Below the pieces are notes generated by a model, which did no database searches, was not told the origin of the DNA, and saw only the letters and a list, made by a program, of their open reading frames with translations. From positions 1 through 50,387 of the forward strand of contig URRZ01000002.1 of assembly GCA_900550385.1 (NCBI GenBank): 50,387 nt of DNA, in the 5' to 3' direction. The position numbers were made by a program, and so were the translations under genes. The DNA comes from an uncultured Coriobacteriaceae bacterium (GTDB taxonomy: Bacteria; Actinomycetota; Coriobacteriia; Coriobacteriales; Eggerthellaceae). The number at the start of each line of letters is the position of its first letter. Position 1 is the first letter of the stretch. This document shows positions 1 through 9,065 of this stretch, piece by piece.

Positions 1-1
1 C

Positions 2-2347
2 ATGCACTTCATGGCCATGTGCACCGGCAGGCGCTCGTACTACACCGCCCCCATCAAGGCGCTGGTCAGCGAGAAGTTCTTCAATCTCGTCGAGGTGCTG
101 GGCCGCGACAACGTGGGCATGATCACAGGCGACGCCAGCGTGAACCCCGAGGCCCCGGTGATCTGCTGCACGCAGGAGATCCTGGCGAACCAGGCGCTGC
201 GCGAGGGCGAGGGGGCCGACATCGGTTGCGTCGCCGTCGACGAGTTCCATTACTACGGCGAGCCCGACCGGGGCTGGGCGTGGCAGGTCCCGCTGCTCAT
301 CCTCAAGCGCACCCAGTTCCTGCTGATGAGCGCCACGCTGGGCGACGTGTCCGACATCGCCGCGTCCTTGGGGCGGCGTTCGGGCAGGAAGGTTGATGTG
401 GTGGCCGACGCCCCGCGCCCGGTGCCGCTGGAGTACCGCTACGTGCTCTCGCCGCTGGAGGCCACCATCGAGCTGGCTCTGCGCGAGGGGAAAGCGCCGC
501 TGTACGTGGTCCACTTCGCCCAGGACGCCGCGCTGGATTCGGCGCAGTCGCTGGCAAGCTACGGCGTGGCAACCAAGGAGCAGCGCGAGGCCGTGAAGGA
601 GGCCATCAAGGGCACGCGCTTCACCACGGGCTTCGGCAAGACGCTCAAGCGCCTTCTGGGCTGCGGCGTGGGCGTGCACCATGCCGGCATGCTCCCGCGC
701 TACCGCCTTCTGGTGGAGCGCCTGGCGCAGCAGGGGCTGCTCCCCGTCATCTGCGGCACCGACACGCTGGGCGTGGGGATAAACGTGCCCATCCACACGG
801 TGCTGCTCACCGCGCTGGCGAAATACGACGGGCGCAAGCAGCGCCGGCTCAAGGCGCGCGAGTTCCACCAGATAGCCGGCCGCGCCGGCAGGGCGGGGTT
901 CGACACCGAGGGCCTGGTGATAGCCGAGGCCCCCGAGCACGAGATAGAGAATGCCCGCGCGATGGCGAAGGCGGCGGGGGATCCCAAGAAGCAGCGCAAG
1001 ATCAAGAAGAAGAAGCCCCCCGAGGGGTTCGTGGGGTGGAGCGAGCAGACCTTCGACCGGCTGGTGGCCGCCGAGCCCGAGACCCTCGTCCCCCACATGG
1101 TCGTCACCCACTCCATGGTGCTGGCCCTGGTGGCGCGCGGCGGCGATGCATGGGCGCGCGTGGGGGATCTGGTGGGGGAGTCGGCGCAGACGCCCGCGCA
1201 GAAGGAGCGCCTGATGCAGCGCGCCTCCGAGATCTTCGAGACGCTGCAGGACACCGGCGTCATGGTGCGCACGGTCGCCGAGGACGGTTCGGCGGACTAC
1301 TCGCTGACGGTCGACCTCCCCGAGGATTTCGCGCTCGACCAGCCGCTCTCCCCGTTCCTTCTAGCGGCGCTGGAGCTTTTGGACCCGCAGGGAGAATCCT
1401 ACGCGCTGGACGTGATATCGCTGATGGAGGCGACGCTGGACGACCCGCGCCAGATCCTGCGCGCCCAGCAGCGCCAGGCGCGCGACAAGGCGATGTTCGA
1501 GATGAAGGCGGACGGGGTGGACTACGAGGAGCGCATCGAGCGCCTTGCCGACATCACCTACCCGAAGCCGTTGGAGGACCTGATCGAGTTCGCGTTCGAC
1601 AAGTACCGCCGCTCGGTGCCGTGGGCCAACGACTACTGGCCCAGCCCCAAGTCGGTGCTGCGCGACATGGTGGAGACGGCGTCGGATTTCAAGGGCTACG
1701 TCAATCGCTACGGCATCGCCCGCAGCGAGGGAACGCTGCTGCGCTACCTGTCGGACGCCTACCGCGCGCTTTCCCGGACGATCCCCGAGGAGAAGCTGGA
1801 CGATCGGCTGCGGGACATCGTCTCGTGGCTCGACCTCGTCGTGCACACCGTCGACTCGAGCCTGGTGGACGAATGGGAGCGCGCCGGCGCGGGCGCCGAC
1901 GCCGCCCCTCCCGAGGCCGAGGACGCCGTGGTGCGCGACAGGCGCGGCTTGACGGTGCTGGTCCGCAACGCGCTGTTCCGTCGCGTGGGCTTGGCCGCGC
2001 GCGACTCCGAGGACGGCCCCGCGCCCTTCGACGCCTCCGCCGAGCTGGGGGCGTTGGATGCCGACTGGGGCTTCCCCCAAAGGCGCTGGCGCGATGCGCT
2101 GGACGCCTATTTCGAGGAGCACGGCGAGATCGTCGTCGACGGGGACGCGCGCTCGATGGCCTACCTGTCCATCGACGAGTCCGCCGAACGGGCGGACCAT
2201 GCCTGGCATGTCGTCCAGGCGTTCAAGGACGAGGACGGCGATCGGGATTTCGCCATCGTGGCGGACGTGGATCTGGATGCCACGCAAGAGGAGGGGGAGG
2301 TCGTGTTCCGCAACTACCGCGTGGGGTTCATCGGCGAGCTGGAGTAG
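2..2347 (+). CDS. Ski2-like DEAD/DEAH-box helicase with DUF3516 C-terminus (5' truncated)
   Basis: Superfamily 2 ATP-dependent helicase, probably acting on RNA. The window starts inside the gene: Walker A is missing and the ATG at position 2 is probably internal. Visible motifs are TAPIKAL (Ia), VDEFHYY (II, DEFH box), LMSATLGD (III), GTDTLGVGINVP (V) and QIAGRAGRAGFDTEG (VI). The remaining half (about residues 345-781) matches the actinobacterial DUF3516 layout, with a conserved stretch around FAFDKYRRSVPWANDYWPSP. It converges on the LysR gene, leaving a 45-bp gap. Family-level assignment is strong; the RNA substrate is inferred from Ski2 relatives. Confidence 0.9.
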   Translation: MHFMAMCTGRRSYYTAPIKALVSEKFFNLVEVLGRDNVGMITGDASVNPEAPVICCTQEILANQALREGEGADIGCVAVDEFHYYGEPDRGWAWQVPLLILKRTQFLLMSATLGDVSDIAASLGRRSGRKVDVVADAPRPVPLEYRYVLSPLEATIELALREGKAPLYVVHFAQDAALDSAQSLASYGVATKEQREAVKEAIKGTRFTTGFGKTLKRLLGCGVGVHHAGMLPRYRLLVERLAQQGLLPVICGTDTLGVGINVPIHTVLLTALAKYDGRKQRRLKAREFHQIAGRAGRAGFDTEGLVIAEAPEHEIENARAMAKAAGDPKKQRKIKKKKPPEGFVGWSEQTFDRLVAAEPETLVPHMVVTHSMVLALVARGGDAWARVGDLVGESAQTPAQKERLMQRASEIFETLQDTGVMVRTVAEDGSADYSLTVDLPEDFALDQPLSPFLLAALELLDPQGESYALDVISLMEATLDDPRQILRAQQRQARDKAMFEMKADGVDYEERIERLADITYPKPLEDLIEFAFDKYRRSVPWANDYWPSPKSVLRDMVETASDFKGYVNRYGIARSEGTLLRYLSDAYRALSRTIPEEKLDDRLRDIVSWLDLVVHTVDSSLVDEWERAGAGADAAPPEAEDAVVRDRRGLTVLVRNALFRRVGLAARDSEDGPAPFDASAELGALDADWGFPQRRWRDALDAYFEEHGEIVVDGDARSMAYLSIDESAERADHAWHVVQAFKDEDGDRDFAIVADVDLDATQEEGEVVFRNYRVGFIGELE

Positions 2348-2392
2348 GCGCGCCCGTCCCTCGGGGGAGTTCGGCCGCCCTGCACCCCAGCG

Positions 2393-3286
2393 CTAGAAGT
2401 CCGAAGGCTGGACCCCCGCGAGCACCCGCTCGGCCTTCAGGTACAGCGGGTTCTTCGCATGCTTCGGGGATATGAAGCAGATGGGGACCTCGACGGCGTC
2501 CTGCGGGTCGATGGGCACGATGACGCTTCCGAACCGATCGTCGGCCAGCGCCGCCTGCGCCACGCTGAACGCGTAGCCCTGCCTGCCGAAGAAGTGCTCG
2601 ATCATGTCTTCGGGCGACTTGGGAGCGAAGCGCTCGGAGCGCAGCCCCCGCCGCACGTAGGAGGCGAGGATGGATTCGTTGAAGTAATCCAGGTCGGGGT
2701 CGACGATGACCGGGTAATCCGCCAGCTCGTCGAGCGTCACGCTCGTGCGGGAGGCGAGGGGATGCTGGGCGTGCATGCTCACGGCGGTGGGCGTGTCCAG
2801 TATCACCGCGCAATCGGTGTAGGGGGTGTCGAACCCGCCGATGGTGATGAAGGCGTCCACCTCGCCTTTGCGGAGCTGGTCGAGGGCTTCGTAGCCGCTC
2901 ATCAGGACCACGTCGACGGGGGCGCCGATGCGGGAGGCGATGAGCGCTTCGATGTTGGCGATCGCCTGCTCGTTGTTCTTGAAACGGGGCGCGCACAGCG
3001 CCAGCTGCAATTTCGGGGCGGCGGGGTCGGCCTGTCCGAGGGCGAACGACTCCAGGTCGTTGAAGCAGCGCAGGGCCTCGGCGGCCTTGCGGTAGAACGC
3101 CGTGCCGAACGGGGTGGGCTCCACGCCGCGGCTCTTGCGCTCGAACAGCTCGCGCCCGATCTCGTCTTCGAGGTCGGAGATCGATTTGGAGACCGCCTGC
3201 ACGGTGATGAACTGGTTTTTCGCCGCTTTGGAGAAGCTGCCCGCCTGGTATACGGCCACGAAATAGCGAATCTGACCTATGTTCAT
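2393..3286 (-). CDS. LysR-family transcriptional regulator
   Basis: A 297-residue LysR-type regulator. The N-terminal winged HTH (residues 1-60) includes IRYFVAVYQAGSFSKAAKN and the family-typical SISDLEDEIGRELFERK. The rest is a periplasmic-binding-protein-like effector domain. The start at 3286 is chosen over an upstream in-frame ATG (3358) because GAGGTGG sits just before it and because LysR proteins begin within a few residues of this motif. No divergently transcribed partner lies close enough to name a target; the next gene to the right starts 454 bp away on the other strand. Confidence 0.9.
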   Translation of the reverse strand: MNIGQIRYFVAVYQAGSFSKAAKNQFITVQAVSKSISDLEDEIGRELFERKSRGVEPTPFGTAFYRKAAEALRCFNDLESFALGQADPAAPKLQLALCAPRFKNNEQAIANIEALIASRIGAPVDVVLMSGYEALDQLRKGEVDAFITIGGFDTPYTDCAVILDTPTAVSMHAQHPLASRTSVTLDELADYPVIVDPDLDYFNESILASYVRRGLRSERFAPKSPEDMIEHFFGRQGYAFSVAQAALADDRFGSVIVPIDPQDAVEVPICFISPKHAKNPLYLKAERVLAGVQPSDF

Positions 3287-3596
3287 GCTCCACCTCTGCG
3301 ATGCTTGGAAGGGATCGCGACGCGCCAGCTCACATGCGGGAAATGGCGATCGGCGCAACAGGAGCCATTATATAGTTCCCCGCCTTGCGCCCCCTTCCCC
3401 CAAGCCGTCGAAAAGGGAGGGTGCTAGGCGGTTCTGCGTCGGGGCGCAGGATCCCCCATTCTTCAACCGGACGCACCCATTCTGCCGTTTTCCCTGATGG
3501 ATCGCCCCGTGTTGATGCCGGTTCCCGCCCTGCGACCTCGGCTTTCCCCCGTTCGGCTCCCGGAAGGGAACCATGTTTCAAAAAATAATTGACGGT

Positions 3597-3626
3597 TTGA
3601 TTTTCGTTTAATCCGTTCGGCATAAT
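3597..3626 (+). promoter_or_regulatory. putative sigma-70 promoter for the binding protein-channel operon
   Basis: TTGATT (3597-3602), an 18-bp spacer and CATAAT (3621-3626), in an AT-rich patch that stands out from the GC-rich surroundings. A short CCCCTCTAGGGG palindrome follows in the leader. The gap 3287-3739 holds no convincing gene. The promoter is read by eye only. Confidence 0.5.
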
Positions 3627-3739
3627 GTTCTGCTGCCCCTCTAGGGGCGTTTTTCACGTATGGGGGAACCCGCGGGCGCGAAGGCTTCCGCCGCGCCGCC
3701 CGCGAGGGGCTTTCCGGGTCTCATGATGGCAGGAGGATC

Positions 3740-4561
3740 ATGGTCTTATCGGGTAAACGGATTCTGGCCGCGGCGCTGGCCGCCGTCGCCGTCGCCGCTT
3801 CCCTGTTCGGCATGGCGGGGTGCTCCGCCGTGACGGGCGGCGGGGGAGCCGGCACGCTCACCGTCGGCGTGCGCGACGACATCGTCAACTTCAGCCTGCT
3901 GAACGAGCAGACGGGCAAGTACTACGGCCTGGAGATCGACATCGCCGAGGAGATGGCGTCGCGTCTGGGCTATTCCGACGTGGAGTACGTCACCGTCACG
4001 CCCGACGACCGCAAGGAGCGCCTGCTCGCCGGCGAGATGGACTGCCTGATCGCCTGCTACTCCATCGCCGATTCCCGTTTGGAGAACTTCGACTTCTCGC
4101 CCGCCTACTACACCGACGTCACTTCGGTCATGGTGGAGGACAGCTCGCTGATCACCGATATCTCGCAGCTCGAAGGCGGCGTCTTCGGCATCATGTCGGG
4201 CTCCAACGCCGGGCCGCTTTTGGCCATCAAGCTCAACGAGATGGGCATCATCGGCGACGACGTCGTCTCCAACACCGACGAGGGTACCCAGTACCAGGGC
4301 GTGTACGTGAAGAAGCTGCCCTCCTACGCCGATCTGTCGCAGGCCCTCGAAGAGGGGATCGTCGATGCCGCCGTGATGGACAGCAGCATCGCCGGCACCT
4401 ACATGAACGAGGGCCGCAGCCTGCTGGACATCAACATTGCCGACCAGCAGTACGGCGTCGCCACGCAGAAGGATTCCGAGCTGAGCTCGCGCGTGGCCGA
4501 GGCCATCCAGGGCATGATCGACGACGGCACCATCGCCGAGCTCGTCGAGAAGTGGAACTAG
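3740..4561 (+). CDS. amino-acid-type (family 3) solute-binding lipoprotein
   Basis: A 273-residue extracytoplasmic binding protein. The signal peptide ends in the lipobox GMAGC with Cys28 as the predicted lipidation site. The body has the SBP_bac_3 pattern: GTLTVGVRDDIVNFS, YYGLEIDIAEEMASRLGY, CLIACYSIADSRLENFDFSPAYY and a C-terminal MIDDGTIAELVEKWN. AGGAGG precedes the ATG. No ABC permease or ATPase gene is nearby. Instead the stop is nine bases from a Cache-MscS channel gene, so the protein may serve as a sensor subunit (inference). The ligand is unknown; polar amino acids are usual for the family. Confidence 0.9.
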   Translation: MVLSGKRILAAALAAVAVAASLFGMAGCSAVTGGGGAGTLTVGVRDDIVNFSLLNEQTGKYYGLEIDIAEEMASRLGYSDVEYVTVTPDDRKERLLAGEMDCLIACYSIADSRLENFDFSPAYYTDVTSVMVEDSSLITDISQLEGGVFGIMSGSNAGPLLAIKLNEMGIIGDDVVSNTDEGTQYQGVYVKKLPSYADLSQALEEGIVDAAVMDSSIAGTYMNEGRSLLDINIADQQYGVATQKDSELSSRVAEAIQGMIDDGTIAELVEKWN

Positions 4562-4570
4562 GAGGCTGCC

Positions 4571-7500
4571 GTGTCCAAGAAGCTTAAGATCAAAGCAGCG
4601 ATCCTGGCGGCGTTCGTCGCCCTCAGCGTCATCGTCATGGGCTTCATCGTGTCGTCCATGCAGGATGACATCTCGCTGTCCAACTACACCGCCGACATCC
4701 AGCACGAGATGGACGACCTGCCCGGCCTGCTGGAATCCGCCGAGCAGGAGACCCAGCAGAACACCCAGACCTACGATGAGATCTACCAGTCGAAGGCCGA
4801 AAGCATCGCCTTCATGGCCAACAACAACACCGGATTCGAGATCACCGACGCCAAGATGCGGGAGTACAAGGACCTGCTGGGCGTGACGAACGCGATCATC
4901 GTCTCGCGCGACGGCGAGATCCTGGCGGAATCGCAGGAGACCCTCGCCGACTTCTCGTACGCGCGCTTCAACCAGTTGCGCACCGTGTTCGACACCGGCG
5001 AGCCCTCCGAGCCCATGGAGGTGTACTTCGCCGAGCAGGACGCGCACTTCCGCTACTACGCCGCCCGCATCGACGACGACACGATGGCCGTGGTGGGGCA
5101 GGATCCCGCCGAGCTCGACGAGCTCATCCAGAGCACCGGCTCCATGGAAAGCGTGCTGGGCAACGTGAGCGTGGGCCAGACCGGCTACGTGTTCGCCGTG
5201 TCGGCGCAGAACTACCTGGTGCAGTACCATCCCGACTCCGCCTTCGTGGGCGTCGACGCGCTCGACGCCGGCATCGACGTGGCCGACTTGGAAAACGGCA
5301 AGTTCGGCTGGATCGACTTCGAGGGCGAGCGCCTGTTCGCCGGCGTGCAGGAGATCGGCGGCACCTACTACATCAGCGCCGTCCCCGAAAAGGAGATGGC
5401 CTCCTCGCGCAACCTCACGGTGGGCGTGGTGCTGTTCATCTTCTTCTCCGCCGCGATGATCGTGGCCGTCTACGGCGTCTTCGTGAACCGCGAGGACGAG
5501 AAGCGCGGCTTCAACCCCGCCAACTACATCAACATGGGCCCCGTGCGCTTCAACAAGTCCATCGCCAAGCGCGCCGTGGTGCTGTCGCTGGTGGGCTTCC
5601 TGGCGGTCGCGGGCGTGACGTTCTACATGCAGACGCTGTTCTCGCTGTCCGCGGAGTCGGTGAGCAGCAACGAGCGCGCCGCCGACATCGAGGAATCCAT
5701 CCAGCGCACCAACGCGCAGGCCGATGCGCTGACCGACCAGTATGACGAGCGCTACCTGAGCAAGACGCAGGTGGCCGCCTACATCCTGGAGAAGAACCCC
5801 GACCTGCGGACCCGCGAGAAGCTGCAGGAGCTCGCCGACGTGCTGCAGGTGCAGTACCTGTTCGTGTTCAACCAGGACGGCGTGATGGCCGCGACCAACT
5901 CGCCGTACACGAACTTCACGCTGAGCCAGGACCCCGAGGACCAAAGCTACGCCTTCAACAGGCTGCTGCAGGGCGTGGAGTACTACATCCAGGAGCCCAT
6001 GCCCGAGGAGGTCTCCGGCGAGCTGCGCCAGTACATCGGCGTGACGCTGCGCCAGCCCGACGGACAGACCGACGGCTTCGTGCAGGTGAGCCTGCGCTCC
6101 AGCCGCTTGGAGAACCTGCTTGCCACCGTCAACATCGACAACATCCTCGACGGCGTGAAGGTGGGCCAGAACGGCTTCGCGTTCGCCGTGAACAAGGGCG
6201 ACGGCACCTTCGCGTACTCCCCCAATTCCGACCTGGTGGGTCGCGACGCGAGGGCCTACGGCCTGACGGACGCGCAGCTGAAGGACGGCTACAGCGACTT
6301 CATCACGGTCGACGGGAAGAGCTACTATGCCACGTCGTTCGAGAACGGCGACTACTACGTGTACGTCGCGCAGCCCGAGGACGAGCTGATGACCGAGCGC
6401 GTGCCGCTGACCATGGCGATGAGCGTGAGCGGCTTGGTGTGCCAGATCATCATCTTCCTGCTGGTCGCCTTCGACGTGCGGCCCGGCCGCGGCCCGGCGC
6501 GCATCCGCGACGGCGCCGCCGGGGACGCGCTGCCGGAGGGCGCCTCCGCGCAGTGGCCGCTCGATGACGATGACGATCCCGACTCGCGCATGTTCGACGT
6601 CGTGATGCCCAGCGGGCGCGTCACCAAAACCGAATCCGCCGCCAGCCGTTGGCTGTACCGCTCGATGAATTGGGGCGAGAAGTCCGCCGAGCAGCGCACC
6701 CTGACCATCGTCAAGGTGCTGGTGAGCATCTTCGCCGTGGCGGTGTGCATCGCGGTCATCTTCAAGGACCAGGTGTTCCCGCCCGACTCGGTGTTCTCCT
6801 ACGTCCTGAGCGGCGACTGGACGTACGGCCTGAACGTGTTCGCCATCACGGCGTCCATCATGATCGCCTGCGTGGTCATGACGGTGACGATGATCGTCAA
6901 GGAGCTGCTGCGCCTGCTCTCCGGCGTGTTCGGCGCCCGCGGCGAGACGATCTGCCGCCTTCTGGGCAGCTTCGTCAAGTACGCCTCCATCATCGGCATG
7001 GTGTACTACTGCTTGCTGGTGATCGGCATCGACGGCACCACGCTCCTCGCCTCCGCCGGCATCCTGTCCATCGCCATCTCCTTCGGCGCGAAGGAGCTGG
7101 TCTCGGATATCCTGTCCGGCCTGTTCATCATCTTCGAGGGCGAGTTCCGCGTGGGCGACATCATCCAGGTGGGCGGCAAGAGCGGCACCGTCATCGACAT
7201 CGGCGTGCGCACCACCAAGATCAACGACGGCAACGGCAACATCATCATCCTGCGCAACAGCGAGGTGAGCAACGTCGTGAACATGACGAAGGAGAGCTCC
7301 TACGCCGTCTGCGAGATGGGCATCGAGTACGGCGAATCCATCGAGCGCGTCGAGGCTATCCTGGAGGAGGAGTTCCCCAACATCCGCCGTCGCCTGCCGG
7401 CCATCGAGGACGGCCCGTTCTACAAGGGTGTCGTGGCGCTCAACGACAACAGCGTCACGATCCGCATCGTGGTCCAGTGCGCCGAGAGCGACCGCGGCCA

Positions 7501-7711
7501 GATGGAGCGCGACCTGCGCCGCGAGATGAAGCTGATCTTCGACGAGCATCAGATCAACATCCCGTATCCGCAGGTGGTGGTCCATCAGCCCATCGCGTAC
7601 AAGAAGGCGACCATCGCCCAGCAGCTGCGCGCCGAGCGCTTCAACGAGGAGCAGAAGGCCGCGGCCCGCGAGATCGGCAACGAGGACGACTTCGAGGACG
7701 AGCGCCGCTAG
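4571..7711 (+). CDS. giant MscS-family channel with two extracytoplasmic Cache-like domains
   Basis: A 1046-residue protein starting at GTG after GGAGG. Visible order: TM1 (about 9-27), a Cache-like domain with the GQTGYVFAV motif (about 45-275), TM2 (279-302), TM3 (337-355), a second Cache-like domain with GQNGFAFAVNKGDGTFAYSP (375-610), TM4 (615-636), an acidic linker, two more TMs (711-732, 753-780), then a classic MscS pore and beta domain: SAGILSIAISFGAKELVSDI, EGEFRVGDIIQVGG, RTTKINDGNGNIIILRNSEV. The C-terminus is a charged helix. MscS channels open to membrane tension; Cache domains bind small molecules. It is co-transcribed with the binding lipoprotein. Gating by ligand is inference. 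Confidence 0.9.
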   Translation: MSKKLKIKAAILAAFVALSVIVMGFIVSSMQDDISLSNYTADIQHEMDDLPGLLESAEQETQQNTQTYDEIYQSKAESIAFMANNNTGFEITDAKMREYKDLLGVTNAIIVSRDGEILAESQETLADFSYARFNQLRTVFDTGEPSEPMEVYFAEQDAHFRYYAARIDDDTMAVVGQDPAELDELIQSTGSMESVLGNVSVGQTGYVFAVSAQNYLVQYHPDSAFVGVDALDAGIDVADLENGKFGWIDFEGERLFAGVQEIGGTYYISAVPEKEMASSRNLTVGVVLFIFFSAAMIVAVYGVFVNREDEKRGFNPANYINMGPVRFNKSIAKRAVVLSLVGFLAVAGVTFYMQTLFSLSAESVSSNERAADIEESIQRTNAQADALTDQYDERYLSKTQVAAYILEKNPDLRTREKLQELADVLQVQYLFVFNQDGVMAATNSPYTNFTLSQDPEDQSYAFNRLLQGVEYYIQEPMPEEVSGELRQYIGVTLRQPDGQTDGFVQVSLRSSRLENLLATVNIDNILDGVKVGQNGFAFAVNKGDGTFAYSPNSDLVGRDARAYGLTDAQLKDGYSDFITVDGKSYYATSFENGDYYVYVAQPEDELMTERVPLTMAMSVSGLVCQIIIFLLVAFDVRPGRGPARIRDGAAGDALPEGASAQWPLDDDDDPDSRMFDVVMPSGRVTKTESAASRWLYRSMNWGEKSAEQRTLTIVKVLVSIFAVAVCIAVIFKDQVFPPDSVFSYVLSGDWTYGLNVFAITASIMIACVVMTVTMIVKELLRLLSGVFGARGETICRLLGSFVKYASIIGMVYYCLLVIGIDGTTLLASAGILSIAISFGAKELVSDILSGLFIIFEGEFRVGDIIQVGGKSGTVIDIGVRTTKINDGNGNIIILRNSEVSNVVNMTKESSYAVCEMGIEYGESIERVEAILEEEFPNIRRRLPAIEDGPFYKGVVALNDNSVTIRIVVQCAESDRGQMERDLRREMKLIFDEHQINIPYPQVVVHQPIAYKKATIAQQLRAERFNEEQKAAAREIGNEDDFEDERR

Positions 7712-7752
7712 CCGAGCGGACGCGGGGAGGGGGGATGGCCCCCCTCGCATGC

Positions 7753-7798
7753 CCGGAGGCCCGCGTCGGCCCTGCAAGGGGCGGGTGCGGGCCTCCGG
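7753..7798. terminator. strong hairpin between convergent genes
   Basis: Perfect 12-bp stem CCGGAGGCCCGC / GCGGGCCTCCGG (7753-7764 with 7787-7798). A second small hairpin (GGGAGGGG...CCCCTC) lies just upstream. Only a short CTTT follows, so this is a GC-rich hairpin terminator without a real U-tract; it may work in both directions. Confidence 0.55.
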
Positions 7799-7815
7799 CT
7801 TTCCCGGGGAGTGGA

Positions 7816-7867
7816 CGAGGGCCGGTTCCGCGTCCCATCGGCGGGAGGAACGCGGAATCGGCCCTCG
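7816..7867. repeat. long imperfect inverted repeat
   Basis: Arms 7816-7835 and about 7847-7867 pair over about 18 positions (CGAGGGCCG-TTCCGCGT with ACGCGGAA-CGGCCCTCG, with single mismatches). It sits between the channel gene and the LytTR gene, directly after the other hairpin. It could be the terminator of the LytTR gene or a genomic palindrome; it lacks a T-run on either side. Confidence 0.5.
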
Positions 7868-7892
7868 TTCCAGTTGGCGCTTGCGGCTGGGG

Positions 7893-8711
7893 CTATTCGG
7901 CGGCGGCCTTCACGATGCTCTCGCGGACGCTGGCGTAGCGGCGTTTGGGGATGCGCAGCACCGTGCCGTCGGGCAGCGTCGCCCCCTCTTGCGAGAACGA
8001 TCGGACGCAATGCGCGTTCACCAGGTAGTAGCGGTGGATGCGCACGAAGCAGGAGGGCAGCGCCTCCTCCATGTCGCCGATCATCATCTTGACGGGGATG
8101 GAGCCGTCCTCCAGGTGGATGACGCTGCTCTTGCCGTTCGACTCGACGTACATGATGCGCTCGGGGTCCACGAAAGTCAGCTCGCCGTCCACATTGAAGG
8201 CCACGCGCTGGCGCCTCATCGCCTTATCGAGCGAGGTCTGCACGATGCGCTGCACGTATTCGTAGGTCTTGCGGCTGGCGTTCAGCGGGTAGATGCCCTT
8301 CTCGGCGGGATCGCCCCATTCGTTCGAGGAATGGATGCAGTACGCCTTCCAGACGCCGCCTTCCAAGCGGCAGCTCACGGTGATGCGCTGCCTCACGGCG
8401 GTCACCAAGCCGGTGCTCAGGTCGGAGTAGACGTCGTAGAGGCCCATGACCAGCGCCTGGGTTTCGCATCCGGTGCCGACCAGCCAGAAGCGGGCGTCGT
8501 CGACGCGGCACAGCGGGTTGTCCGACGCGGCGGGCGGATTGTCCGCCATCTCGCCGAGGGACAGGTACACGTCGCTGCCCGCGCCGATGAAGACGCAGTC
8601 GGGCGTGACCAGCGAGAGCAGCGGGGCGTAGTCGCCGCAGTAGTAGGCGCGGATCGCCGTCTCGGTGAGGCGGGGCAGATCGCTTCTCCTTGTCGCTTCG
8701 AGTGCTTCCAT
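7893..8711 (-). CDS. LytTR-family DNA-binding regulator with N-terminal NTF2/SnoaL-like domain
   Basis: 272 residues. The first ~150 look like an NTF2/SnoaL-type cone fold (TAIRAYYCGDYAPLLSLVTPDCVFIGAG near the start, then WKAYCIHSSNEWGDP). The last ~100 form a LytTR domain (DPERIMYVESNGKSSVIHLEDG, SCFVRIHRYYLVNAHCVRSF, LRIPKRRYASVRE). The start at 8711 follows GGAAGGAG; an upstream in-frame ATG (8732) lacks a ribosome site. The usual receiver domain of LytTR response regulators is absent, so the front half may bind a ligand instead. Targets are unknown. Confidence 0.85.
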   Translation of the reverse strand: MEALEATRRSDLPRLTETAIRAYYCGDYAPLLSLVTPDCVFIGAGSDVYLSLGEMADNPPAASDNPLCRVDDARFWLVGTGCETQALVMGLYDVYSDLSTGLVTAVRQRITVSCRLEGGVWKAYCIHSSNEWGDPAEKGIYPLNASRKTYEYVQRIVQTSLDKAMRRQRVAFNVDGELTFVDPERIMYVESNGKSSVIHLEDGSIPVKMMIGDMEEALPSCFVRIHRYYLVNAHCVRSFSQEGATLPDGTVLRIPKRRYASVRESIVKAAAE

Positions 8712-9065
8712 GGGGCTCCTTCCGCGGAGCATGGTAGCACCTCCGCCGCCGCCCCCGGTTTACGAAAGGAAAACGAAACACGGGCGAAAGGGCGCGGCGG
8801 CGGGATGCGGCATGGCAGCGTGCTGGAGAGGGCGGGCTTCTGCCGAGGCGGGCGGTGACGGTGGCGCGCCGGCGGGGAGGGCCTTTGCGGGGGCGCGGTA
8901 GGGAAAGGAAGGGCCGACGCCGGGGCTCCTCGAAGGCGAAATGCGCGCGTCGGTGAAAAAACGGCGATTCAGGCGCATCGGCGGCGGCGCCTGGCGGATA
9001 ATGGAGGAGGCGTGCCGCAGGGGCGGCGCGGGGTTTTCACGTTACGTTCGTTCAAGGGGGTCCCG
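8712..9065. other. divergent intergenic region, promoters only
   Basis: No gene seen. It separates the LytTR gene (leftward) from the FAD oxidase (rightward). A GATAAT -10-like box lies at 8997-9002, 63 bp before the oxidase start; no good -35 is visible. A CGAAAGGAAAACGAAACACGGG stretch near 8764 is the only AT-leaning part and could carry the regulator's promoter. Confidence 0.4.

Noticed and set aside
3746..7777. A 1343-codon open frame on the minus strand opposite the channel operon
   Set aside because: Its composition is His/Val/Asp/Gly-rich without domains. It mirrors the codon pattern of two well-supported genes on the plus strand; an artefact of high GC.
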